In this document: piece after piece, positions 1 to 5,875 of the stretch
How positions within the stretch are numbered: position 1 is the stretch's first letter
Layout: each line of letters begins with the position of its first letter
Source of the DNA: Pseudomonadota bacterium
GTDB lineage: Bacteria > Pseudomonadota > Alphaproteobacteria > Sphingomonadales > Sphingomonadaceae
Assembly (NCBI GenBank): GCA_023445495.1
Contig: JAEXLC010000127.1
Span: forward strand, 1-7,593
Direction of reading: 5' to 3'
DNA: 7,593 nt
Translations under genes and position numbers: made by a program
The notes under the pieces: model-generated
Seen by the model: the letters and a program-made list of their open reading frames with translations, nothing else
What the model was told of the DNA's origin: nothing
The model's database searches: none

Positions 1-19
1 CCCCGGCACAAGGCCGGGG
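1..19 (-). terminator. GC-rich hairpin, possible terminator of the helicase operon
   Basis: CCCCGGC (1-7) and GCCGGGG (13-19) form a perfect 7-bp stem with a 5-nt loop. It lies about 50 bp past the stop codon of the minus-strand DUF1289 gene, which ends the helicase operon, so an intrinsic terminator is the natural reading. The T run expected after the stem on the minus strand would fall outside the window, so this cannot be confirmed. The hairpin could equally serve a gene coming from the other side. Confidence 0.45.
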
Positions 20-72
20 TTACGGTAGGATGCAGGCGATGTCGGCGTTTCGATCATCAATGCCGATACCGC

Positions 73-261
73 CTAGCCCTCCAGCATCTCCATCCGCGCC
101 GGCAGTTCGGCCATCACCGCGTCGCGGTCGGCATGGTCGGTCGAGCTCCAGCGGGCGATCTCGTCGATCGTGCGGCCGCAGCCCAGGCACCAGCCGGTGG
201 CGCCGTCCATCGTGCAGAGGCCGATGCACGGGCTCTCGATTATCGGGACATATTCGATCAT
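73..261 (-). CDS. DUF1289 family small cysteine-rich protein
   Basis: A 62-residue protein with the DUF1289 pattern: a proline-cysteine start (SPCIGLC, about residues 10-16), a second cysteine group (GWCLGCGRT, about 23-31) and an EIARW segment. The four cysteines in a CxxxC...CxxC arrangement suggest metal binding, but the family has no established function. No signal peptide or membrane segment is visible, so it is probably cytoplasmic. The ATG overlaps the stop of the upstream thioredoxin gene in a 4-nt ATGA (258-261), and there is only a weak GGA in front of it. Translation therefore probably depends on coupling. It is the last gene of the minus-strand operon. The family call is firm; the role is unknown. 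Confidence 0.88.
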   Translation of the reverse strand: MIEYVPIIESPCIGLCTMDGATGWCLGCGRTIDEIARWSSTDHADRDAVMAELPARMEMLEG

Positions 262-776
262 CGCGTCCAGCGCGCCAGCCAGTCGGCCATTTGCTGGGGC
301 TGCAGGAGGCGCGCGTCGCCGAGGCCGAGAATGTCGTCGCGGTTGCGCAGGCGGCGGGTGCGCGGATCGACTACCAGGATCGCGGGAACCGCCTCGAGCG
401 TGGTGGCGCCGAAGCGACGGGGCAGGTCGAGATTGCGGTCGAACGCGCCGATATCGACCTGGACCAGCTCGAAATGCAGCGCCACCCAGCGGCGCATCTC
501 AGGCAGTTCGAGCATGCCGGCGAGTATCCGGCAATCGACGCACCAGTTCGCGCCGAAATCGACGAGCAGGGGCTTGCCGGACTTCTTCGCGCGGGCGAGC
601 GCGGCGTCCACGTCCTTGCGGGCATCGCGCGACGGATCATAGGGCGCGGGCAGCGGAAGCGGCAGCTGGGCGAGCGTGCGCGCCTTGAGCCGGGGCGCCG
701 CGACCGCCTGCGAAAGGGCAGGGCCGGGCAGCGCCAGCGCGGCAAGCGCGAGCAGCAGCCCGGCGATGCGGATCAT
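258..776 (-). CDS. Exported thioredoxin-fold protein (DsbD C-terminal-like)
   Basis: A 172-residue protein. Residues 1 to about 22-27 form a signal peptide: a basic start (MIRIAG), a leucine/alanine-rich core and small residues near the cleavage site (ALSQA). The mature part holds a thioredoxin domain with active site WCVDC (Cys79 and Cys82) after a VDFGANW strand, and a later EAVPAILVVD segment carrying the cis-proline. The DPSRDA...AKKSGKPLLVDF lead-in resembles the C-terminal domain of DsbD and related periplasmic thioredoxins. It should therefore act as a thiol-disulfide reductant or exchanger outside the cytoplasm. Its start overlaps the helicase stop in an ATGA (773-776), with no Shine-Dalgarno sequence in front, and its own stop overlaps the DUF1289 start. 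The partner protein cannot be inferred. Confidence 0.88.
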   Translation of the reverse strand: MIRIAGLLLALAALALPGPALSQAVAAPRLKARTLAQLPLPLPAPYDPSRDARKDVDAALARAKKSGKPLLVDFGANWCVDCRILAGMLELPEMRRWVALHFELVQVDIGAFDRNLDLPRRFGATTLEAVPAILVVDPRTRRLRNRDDILGLGDARLLQPQQMADWLARWTR

Positions 777-2194
777 TCGACGGCGAGCGTGTAGTTCAGG
801 AAGTCCGGAATCGGGCCGTTCCAGCCGTCATCGGGGCCATCGTCACGGTCATCGCGACGGCGGTCGCGGCCACGATCGCGGCGCGGCTGCTCGTCGCGGC
901 TCTCGCGGCGGAATTCCTCGCGGCGCGGCTCGTCCCGGCGGGGCTCCTCGCGACGCGCTTCCTCGCGCTTCGGCTCGGCCTTCCTGCCGCGCGCGGGCTT
1001 CTTCTCGTCCTCGGCCTTGCGGCGGCGGCCGCGCGGCGCTTCCTCGCGGACATCCTCGTCCTCGGCGGCGGGCGCCGGGTTCTTCAGGCGGACGCGCTCG
1101 ATCTTGTGACCGGTGAGCTTCTCGATGTTGGCGATGTTCTCGGCATCGTCCGGTGCGACCAGCGTATAGGCGGTGCCGGTGGCGCCGCCGCGGCCGGTGC
1201 GGCCGATGCGGTGGACATAATCGTCCGGATGCCAGGGCGCGTCGAAGTTGAAGACGTGGCTGACGCCCTTGATGTCGAGACCGCGCGCCGCGACGTCCGA
1301 GGCGACGAGGATGTTCACGTCACCCTTCTTGAACCGGTCGAGCTCGGCCAGACGCTGCGGCTGCTCCATGTCGCCATGAATCTCGGCCGAGCGGAAGCGG
1401 TGGCGCTGCAGGCTCTTGTTGAGCTCGCGCACCGTGGTCTTGCGGTTGCAGAAGATGATCGCGGTCTGGACGTCGTCCGCCTCGAGCAGCTGGCGCAGCG
1501 TCTCGCGCTTCTTCATCGAGGTGGTCTCGACGATGCGCTGGGTGATGTTGGTGTTGGTGGTCGCCGGGCGGGCGACCTCGATCCGCTTGGGATCGTTCAG
1601 GAACTTGTCCGCCAGCTTCTTGATGACCGGCGGCATCGTTGCCGAGAAGAGCAGGGTCTGGCGCTGCTTGGGCAGCTTGGTGCAGATTTCCTCGATATCG
1701 GGGATGAACCCCATGTCGAGCATCCGGTCCGCCTCGTCGATCACCAGCAGGTTGCAGCCGGTGAGCAGGATCTTGCCGCGGCCGAACAGGTCCATCAGCC
1801 GGCCCGGCGTGGCGATGAGGACGTCGACGCCCTTTTCCAGCGCCTTCACCTGGTCGCCCATCTGCACGCCGCCGATCAGCAGGGCCATGGAGAGCTTGTG
1901 ATGGGTGCCGTATTTCTCGAAATTCTCGGCGACCTGGGCCGCGAGCTCGCGCGTTGGCTCGAGGATGAGCGAGCGCGGCATCAGCGCGCGCGTGCGCCCC
2001 TCGCCGAGGATGTCGATCATCGGCAGCACGAATGCGGCGGTCTTGCCCGTGCCCGTCTGGGCGATGCCGATAAGGTCCTTGCCCATCAGCACGCTTGGAA
2101 TGGCCTGGCGCTGGATGGGCGTGGGCTCGGTATAGCCCGCGTCGGTCACTGCGCGCAGAAGTTCGTCAGAAAGGCCGAGATCGGCAAAGCTCAT
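773..2194 (-). CDS. rhlE: DEAD-box ATP-dependent RNA helicase, RhlE type
   Basis: A 473-residue protein with a complete DEAD-box core. It has an N-terminal F3 and Q motif (PTPIQ, 24-28), Walker A AQTGTGKT (45-52), PTRELA (80-85), TPGR (129-132), DEAD (153-156), SAT (184-186), ARGLDI (303-308) and HRIGRTGR (328-335). The N-terminal pattern (FADLGLSDELLRAV, GYTEPTPIQ) fits the RhlE branch, which works in rRNA and ribosome maturation and RNA decay. After about residue 375 comes an unstructured tail rich in arginine, glutamate and aspartate (383-456), closed by a hydrophobic motif, IPDFLNYTL (462-470). The ATG at 2192-2194 follows GGAAAA at a suitable distance. It heads a three-gene operon with 4-nt overlaps. 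Its leader carries inverted repeats that could regulate it, for example in the cold, which is inference. Confidence 0.95.
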   Translation of the reverse strand: MSFADLGLSDELLRAVTDAGYTEPTPIQRQAIPSVLMGKDLIGIAQTGTGKTAAFVLPMIDILGEGRTRALMPRSLILEPTRELAAQVAENFEKYGTHHKLSMALLIGGVQMGDQVKALEKGVDVLIATPGRLMDLFGRGKILLTGCNLLVIDEADRMLDMGFIPDIEEICTKLPKQRQTLLFSATMPPVIKKLADKFLNDPKRIEVARPATTNTNITQRIVETTSMKKRETLRQLLEADDVQTAIIFCNRKTTVRELNKSLQRHRFRSAEIHGDMEQPQRLAELDRFKKGDVNILVASDVAARGLDIKGVSHVFNFDAPWHPDDYVHRIGRTGRGGATGTAYTLVAPDDAENIANIEKLTGHKIERVRLKNPAPAAEDEDVREEAPRGRRRKAEDEKKPARGRKAEPKREEARREEPRRDEPRREEFRRESRDEQPRRDRGRDRRRDDRDDGPDDGWNGPIPDFLNYTLAVE

Positions 2195-2197
2195 GCA

Positions 2198-2211
2198 ATT
2201 TTCCGGAAAAT
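2198..2211 (-). promoter_or_regulatory. 14-bp perfect palindrome over the helicase ribosome-binding region
   Basis: ATTTTCCGGAAAAT is a perfect 14-bp dyad, starting 3 bases upstream of the helicase ATG. Its right arm, read on the minus strand, supplies the purine-rich GGAAAA that is the best candidate Shine-Dalgarno sequence. As DNA it could be an operator half-site pair. As RNA it could form a weak A-U stem with a CCGG loop that hides the ribosome-binding site. Neither role is proven. Confidence 0.5.
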
Positions 2212-2213
2212 CG

Positions 2214-2247
2214 GCGTGGCTGACCCACGCGCGAAGTCTTCACGCGC
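2214..2247 (-). promoter_or_regulatory. Two overlapping stem-loops in the helicase 5' leader
   Basis: GCGTGG (2214-2219) pairs with CCACGC (2225-2230) around a 5-nt loop. GCGCG (2229-2233) pairs with CGCGC (2243-2247) around a 9-nt loop. The stems share bases 2229-2230, so they compete at the edge. Both lie between the helicase start and the only visible TTGACT (minus strand, 2272-2267), a possible -35 element without a convincing -10. They probably lie in the helicase mRNA leader, but a role is inference. Confidence 0.4.
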
Positions 2248-2270
2248 TTGCGGATTTGGTGAGGAAAGTC

Positions 2271-2286
2271 AAGCGCTGAGGCGCTT
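2271..2286 (-). other. Stem-loop across the stop of the small exported protein gene
   Basis: AAGCGC (2271-2276) and GCGCTT (2281-2286) form a 6-bp perfect stem with a 4-nt loop, overlapping the TAA stop (2285-2287) of the minus-strand gene above it. It could end or stabilise that transcript. It lacks a T run (the bases after it on the minus strand read GACTTTCC), so a classic intrinsic terminator is doubtful. Confidence 0.4.
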
Positions 2287-2755
2287 AACGTGACAGTTCG
2301 AGCGTTCTGAACGCCTCAACATCGCACGAACGGCCCGCCCGGGTACGGATCGAATCGCGGCCGGCGCAGATCTTCTGGTCCTTGTTCGTCTTCACATAGA
2401 AGCCGTTGTAGAAGCCAAGCGCCGGGCAATCGCGGCCCAGCTTGGCGCGCAGCAGCGAGCCGTCGCGCAGCACCAGGTCGACGCTTTCCTGCGTGTTGAC
2501 GCCGGCGAATCCGGCGATGTCCTGGACCTTCACGCAGTCCTTGGTCTTCTTCTCGATCACGCGCGGGGCGCGGCGCACGATGATGGTGGCGCTGCTGGTG
2601 ATGGTGACCCGCGGCACCTGGATCGTCACGCGCTGCTGCTGCTCCTGCTGGAACGCCACGCGCACCGCATCCCAGTCGGGCGCGCCTGCGGGCGCCGCGG
2701 CGGGGGCGGCGACGAGAAGCAGCATGCTGGAGATGACGGAGAACGGATTCGGCAT
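2285..2755 (-). CDS. Small exported four-cysteine protein of unknown function
   Basis: A 156-residue protein starting at ATG 2755. The frame is open to 2836, but the residues before this ATG do not look like a protein start, whereas the sequence from it gives a clean signal peptide: MPNPFSVISS, a hydrophobic SMLLLVAAPAAAP core and small residues near 20-25. The mature part has a glutamine-rich stretch (36-41), a beta-rich valine/threonine/isoleucine segment (43-67), and a C-terminal half with four cysteines (74, 110, 130, 144) including DCPALGFYNGFYVK. Four cysteines in an exported protein suggest two disulfides. It resembles short secreted proteins I associate with sphingomonads, but I know of no function. 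There is no clear Shine-Dalgarno sequence. It is divergent from the FAD oxidase gene across 74 bp. Confidence 0.78.
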   Translation of the reverse strand: MPNPFSVISSMLLLVAAPAAAPAGAPDWDAVRVAFQQEQQQRVTIQVPRVTITSSATIIVRRAPRVIEKKTKDCVKVQDIAGFAGVNTQESVDLVLRDGSLLRAKLGRDCPALGFYNGFYVKTNKDQKICAGRDSIRTRAGRSCDVEAFRTLELSR

Positions 2756-2829
2756 TTCGTGTTTGTTATGTACGACCCAGGTTTGAACAGTGGATGAACT
2801 GGCGGCCATCGTGCTAGCCCAAAAATGCC

Positions 2830-4278
2830 ATGACACCCGCGCAGCAGCAGCTCGTCGATACCGTTTTGGAGCGCTTTGGCTCCAAGGCGGTCACCACGGA
2901 CGCCCAGGAAATCGCTCCCTGGGAATCGGACTGGCGCGGCCGCTATCACGGTAGCGCGCCGGCTCTGCTCTCGCCGGGATCGACCGCTGAGGTAGCGGAA
3001 ATCGTCCGGCTGGCGGGCGAGCTGGGCGTGAAGATCGTGCCGCAGGGCGGCAATACCGGCATGGTCGGCGGCGCCACCCCGCCCGAGGACGGTTCGGCCC
3101 TGCTGCTCTCCACTCGCCGGATGAACGCGATTCGCGCGATCGACCCGGTGGGTAATGTCGCGGTGGTCGAGGCCGGCGTGATCCTGGCCAATTTCCATGG
3201 TGCCGCGCTTGCGCAGGGGCGCCGCTTCCCGCTGACGCTGGGCGCCAAGGGCAGCGCGACGATCGGCGGGCTGGTCTCCACCAATGCCGGCGGCACCCAG
3301 GTGCTGCGCTTCGGCAATATGCGCCACCTGGTCGCCGGGCTGGAGGCGGTGCTGCCCGACGGGTCGATCTATGACGGGCTGACCCCGCTCAAGAAGGACA
3401 ATCGCGGCTATGACCTCACCCAGCTGCTGATCGGCGCGGAAGGGACGATCGGCATCGTCACCGCCGCGACGCTGCAGCTTTATCCCGCGATCCTCGATCG
3501 CGCGGCGGCCTGGGTAGGCGTCGCCAGCCCGGAGGACGCGCTCAGGATGCTGCGCATGATGGAGGCGCGGACCGATACGATCGAGAGCTTCGAGATCATC
3601 CCCGGCGAGATATTGCAGCATGTCCTCGATCGCATCCCGGGCACGCGCTCGCCGCTTGCCGGTGAACATGCCTGGCATGTGCTGATCGAATCGGTAGCGA
3701 CGGAGGCTGGGGCCGAAGCCCCCGCCGCGCTGCTTGGCCGGCTGCTCGAGCCGGTGTTCGAAAGCGGGCTGGCCGAGGATGCGGCGATCTCGTCGAGCGA
3801 GGCGCAGGTCGCGGCCTTCTGGCACATCCGCGATTCGATCTCGGAAGCCGAGCGCGGTCTGGGTCCGGCGATGCAGCACGATATCTCGGTGCCGGTCGAC
3901 AGGATGCCGCGCTTCATGATCGCGGCGGCGGAAGCGGCGGAGCGCCGCTTTCCCGGCGTGACCGCCACGGGCTTCGGGCATCTGGGCGACGGGAATGTCC
4001 ATTTCCACGTCCGCGCGCCCGCCGGCGTCGATCGCGACAGCTGGTATGCGGGCGAGGGCAAGGCCGTCAGCCGCTTCGTCTATGACATGGTCGTGGCCGA
4101 AGGCGGGTCGATCTCGGCCGAGCACGGAATCGGCCAGATGAAGCGCGATGAACTGGTGCGTTTGAGCCCGCCGCAGCGCATTGCGGCACTAAAGGCGATC
4201 AAAATGGCACTGGATCCCCGCGGAATCCTCAATCCCGGCAAGCTGGTGGCGCTTGCGCCCGAGGCTGACAACCCATAG
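2830..4278 (+). CDS. FAD-linked 2-hydroxyacid dehydrogenase (GlcD/D-2-hydroxyglutarate dehydrogenase type)
   Basis: A 482-residue flavoprotein of the VAO/PCMH family. The N-terminal FAD domain carries PQGGNTGMVGGA (71-82) and GAEGTIGIVT (202-211). The C-terminal cap carries GHLGDGNVHFH (383-393) and SISAEHGIG (427-435), whose His384, His391 and Glu431 match the metal-site pattern of D-2-hydroxyglutarate dehydrogenases. It ends with the usual GILNPGK (465-471). The length is normal for the family. It should oxidise a D-2-hydroxyacid (D-2-hydroxyglutarate, D-lactate or similar) to the 2-oxoacid, passing electrons to a flavoprotein or quinone. The substrate cannot be fixed from motifs. A stop at 2815-2817 lies in frame just upstream, so ATG 2830 is effectively the only start, yet the bases before it (CCCAAAAATGCC) contain no Shine-Dalgarno sequence. 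Confidence 0.93.
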   Translation: MTPAQQQLVDTVLERFGSKAVTTDAQEIAPWESDWRGRYHGSAPALLSPGSTAEVAEIVRLAGELGVKIVPQGGNTGMVGGATPPEDGSALLLSTRRMNAIRAIDPVGNVAVVEAGVILANFHGAALAQGRRFPLTLGAKGSATIGGLVSTNAGGTQVLRFGNMRHLVAGLEAVLPDGSIYDGLTPLKKDNRGYDLTQLLIGAEGTIGIVTAATLQLYPAILDRAAAWVGVASPEDALRMLRMMEARTDTIESFEIIPGEILQHVLDRIPGTRSPLAGEHAWHVLIESVATEAGAEAPAALLGRLLEPVFESGLAEDAAISSSEAQVAAFWHIRDSISEAERGLGPAMQHDISVPVDRMPRFMIAAAEAAERRFPGVTATGFGHLGDGNVHFHVRAPAGVDRDSWYAGEGKAVSRFVYDMVVAEGGSISAEHGIGQMKRDELVRLSPPQRIAALKAIKMALDPRGILNPGKLVALAPEADNP

Positions 4279-4318
4279 ACCTCGCACCGGGATTCCAGAT
4301 ACCAGCATTTTTGTTCCC

Positions 4319-4323
4319 AGGAG
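4319..4323 (+). promoter_or_regulatory. Ribosome binding site that fixes the sapC start
   Basis: AGGAG lies 7 nt before ATG 4331. This places the true start of sapC there rather than at 4253, where the open frame begins inside the end of the preceding gene. Confidence 0.8.
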
Positions 4324-4330
4324 ATTTAGG

Positions 4331-5113
4331 ATGGCTTCCGCCCCGCAGCAGTCGCTGCCTCTGTTCTACAATGACCTGCAGCCGCTTTCGAGCCAGCAGC
4401 ACGCCGATTTCAAGATTCGCTCGGCCGACAAGGCGCCGTTCCTTGCGAAGCAGCACGCGGTTCCCGTCACCGTCGAGGAATTCCCGCTGGTGCAGCGCTT
4501 CATGCCCATCGTCTTCTCGCAGGGCGAAGAGCCGGTGCCGCTCGCGCTGATGGGCCTGAACGAAGGCATCAACACCTTCTTCGACGAAGACGGTTCGCTC
4601 AACGAGCCGAACTTCTACGTCCCGGCCTATATCCGCCGCTATCCGTACCTGCTGGCGCGCCTGCGCCCGGACAGCGACGAGCTGTCGCTCTGCTTCGATC
4701 CGACCACGGACACCGTGGGCGCGTTCGAGGAAGGCGAGGCCCTGTTCGTCGACGGCCAGCCGAGCGAGACCACCAAGAACATCCTGCAGTTCAACGAGCA
4801 GTTCGAGCAGGCCGGTGCCCGCACGGGCCAGTTCATGAAGGAGCTCAAGGACCTCGACCTGCTGATCGACGGTGAAGTCACCATCCAGCCGGACGGCGCG
4901 GCCCAGCCCTTCGTCTATCGCGGCTTCATGATGATCGACGAGAACAAGCTCAACGAGCTGCGCGGCGACCAGCTGCGCAAGATCGTCCAGAACGGCATGC
5001 TGCCGCTCATCTACGCTCACCTGTTCTCGCTGGGCCTGATGCGCGACATCTTCGGCCGCCAGCTGCGCCAGGGCAAGATGCCCGAGCCGCAGCTCGTGCA
5101 GCCGACCGCCTGA
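4331..5113 (+). CDS. sapC: SapC family protein
   Basis: A 260-residue protein of the usual SapC family length (about 250). The opening LPLFYNDLQPLSSQQHADF, the following VPVTVEEFPLVQRFMPIVF and the NFYVPAYIRRYPY segment are characteristic. The family is named after a Campylobacter fetus S-layer component. Its biochemical role in alphaproteobacteria is not established. No signal peptide is present, so the protein is probably cytoplasmic. Codon use is markedly biased to C-ending and CTG codons (AAC, GAC, TTC, AAG), stronger than in neighbouring genes. With the good AGGAG site, this suggests high expression. The next gene starts two bases after its stop. Fifty-two bases separate it from the FAD oxidase, with no clear promoter or terminator, so read-through from that gene is possible. 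Confidence 0.88.
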   Translation: MASAPQQSLPLFYNDLQPLSSQQHADFKIRSADKAPFLAKQHAVPVTVEEFPLVQRFMPIVFSQGEEPVPLALMGLNEGINTFFDEDGSLNEPNFYVPAYIRRYPYLLARLRPDSDELSLCFDPTTDTVGAFEEGEALFVDGQPSETTKNILQFNEQFEQAGARTGQFMKELKDLDLLIDGEVTIQPDGAAQPFVYRGFMMIDENKLNELRGDQLRKIVQNGMLPLIYAHLFSLGLMRDIFGRQLRQGKMPEPQLVQPTA

Positions 5114-5115
5114 GA

Positions 5116-5661
5116 GTGATCGAGCGCGGCGATCGGTACAGCCGGGGAGCAATCGCTTTCCACTGGTCGATCGCCGCGCTCATCCTCATCAACCTGATTA
5201 TCGGCCTGTTCCACGACGCGATGCCGCGGGCGTGGGGCGTGATGCCGCTGCACAAGTCGCTCGGCATGGCCGTGCTGGCGCTCACGCTGGGCCGGATCGC
5301 CTGGCGTCTTTCCCACAAGCCGCCGCATCTGCCCGAGCTGTTGCCCGCCTGGGAAAAGGCGACGGCGCACAGCGTCCACTTCATCCTCTATGCGCTGATG
5401 CTGATCCTGCCGATCAGCGGCTGGCTGCTTTCCTCCAATCCGGAGAAGCCGCGCCCGGTGAACTGGTTCGGCCTGTTCGAGATTCCGGTGCTGCCGGCAA
5501 CGCCCGCCGTCGCGCACAATGCGCACGAAGCGCATGAGCTGCTCGGCTATCTGATGGCGGCGCTGGTGGTGATCCATATCGCGGCGGCGCTGCGCCACCA
5601 TTTCCTGCTGCGCGATCAGGTGCTCGCGCGCATGCTGCCCGGGATCCGCCGAAACGGTTGA
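5116..5661 (+). CDS. Cytochrome b561 (CybB type), four-helix di-heme membrane protein
   Basis: A 181-residue inner-membrane protein with four predicted helices at about residues 12-32, 46-65, 85-106 and 141-162. Histidines sit where bacterial cytochrome b561 binds two b hemes: His16 (AFHW), His46 (PLHKSLG), His140 (AHE) and His154 (VIHIAAALRHH). The C-terminal HHFLLRDQVLARMLP closely follows the E. coli CybB ending. The family moves electrons from ubiquinol, in CybB to superoxide or oxygen. The start is a GTG (5116-5118), two bases after the sapC stop and with little Shine-Dalgarno sequence, so translation is probably coupled to sapC. No strong terminator follows before the sRNA promoter. Confidence 0.93.
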   Translation: MIERGDRYSRGAIAFHWSIAALILINLIIGLFHDAMPRAWGVMPLHKSLGMAVLALTLGRIAWRLSHKPPHLPELLPAWEKATAHSVHFILYALMLILPISGWLLSSNPEKPRPVNWFGLFEIPVLPATPAVAHNAHEAHELLGYLMAALVVIHIAAALRHHFLLRDQVLARMLPGIRRNG

Positions 5662-5692
5662 TCTTTCTGCGAGAACGGTCGCCCGCAGCCCC

Positions 5693-5720
5693 TTGAACTA
5701 ATCGACCCCCCAATTATATT
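5693..5720 (+). promoter_or_regulatory. Sigma70-like promoter of the small RNA gene
   Basis: TTGAAC (5693-5698) and TATATT (5715-5720) are separated by 16 bp in an A/T-rich patch (CAATTATATTTGAT) that stands out from the GC-rich surroundings. The expected transcription start is near 5727-5728, which is the first base of the first sRNA hairpin. That coincidence supports both calls. Confidence 0.72.
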
Positions 5721-5727
5721 TGATCTT

Positions 5728-5833
5728 GTACGGCGTCGTGTCCCCCCTTTCGCGAAGCCGTACGGCACGCCCTCGGGCGTGTCTCCTCCCTGAACCTTGG
5801 CCACCTCGTGGGTAACCACGAGGTGGTTTTTTA
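5728..5833 (+). ncRNA. Small regulatory RNA with anti-Shine-Dalgarno segment, SuhB/alpha-r8-like
   Basis: A stand-alone sRNA of about 105 nt. Hairpin 1 pairs GTACGGC (5728-5734) with GCCGTAC (5757-5763) around a 22-nt loop holding a CCCCCC run (5742-5747). Hairpin 2 pairs CACGCC (5766-5771) with GGCGTG (5776-5781) around a CTCG loop. An unpaired stretch follows, with CTCCTCCC (5783-5790), the complement of a strong Shine-Dalgarno sequence. A terminator hairpin closes the RNA. A good promoter sits just upstream and no ORF fits. The layout (C-rich loop, CUCCUCCC, CUUGGCC before the terminator) resembles the alphaproteobacterial SuhB (alpha-r8) sRNA family, which blocks translation of target mRNAs. 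A SuhB RNA has been linked to catabolite repression in Sphingopyxis. The sRNA call is strong; the family name is from memory and less certain. Confidence 0.75.
5801..5833 (+). terminator. Strong intrinsic terminator of the small RNA
   Basis: CCACCTCGTGG (5801-5811) and CCACGAGGTGG (5816-5826) form a perfect 11-bp stem closed by GTAA, a GNRA-type tetraloop. The run TTTTTT (5827-5832) follows at once, then ATT. This is the clearest intrinsic terminator in the window. It separates the sRNA from the downstream ORF. Confidence 0.92.
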
Positions 5834-5875
5834 TTGGGCGTTGCTCAAGCCGGGTTGGCGAGGCAGCTTGGTCCT

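Noticed and set aside
30..794. Plus-strand open frame of 254 codons opposite the thioredoxin and DUF1289 genes
   Set aside because: Both minus-strand genes are well supported by motifs and overlaps. The plus frame is arginine-rich shadow sequence.
1106..2293. Long plus-strand open frame of 395 codons opposite the helicase
   Set aside because: The opposite strand encodes a complete DEAD-box helicase with all motifs. Long antisense frames are expected in high-GC genes, and the translated product resembles no protein.
2783..2817. TTGAAC (2783-2788) and TGCTAG (2812-2817) as a promoter for the FAD oxidase
   Set aside because: The 23-bp spacing is too long for a sigma70 promoter, and no better -10 lies at 16-18 bp.
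2626..4125. Minus-strand open frame of 499 codons opposite the FAD oxidase
   Set aside because: It is the mirror of a well-supported gene in GC-rich codons, shows no domain, and runs into the divergent small-protein gene in another frame.
4253..4330. N-terminal extension of SapC by 26 residues
   Set aside because: The extension overlaps the end of the FAD oxidase and has no ribosome-binding site, whereas ATG 4331 has AGGAG at 7 nt and gives the family's usual N-terminus.
4229..5152. Minus-strand open frame of 307 codons opposite sapC
   Set aside because: Antisense shadow of a gene with strong codon bias. No motif or ribosome-binding site.
5667..5688. CTGCG/CGCAG hairpin after cytochrome b561 as a terminator
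   Set aside because: The stem is only 5 bp with a 12-nt loop and no T run follows.
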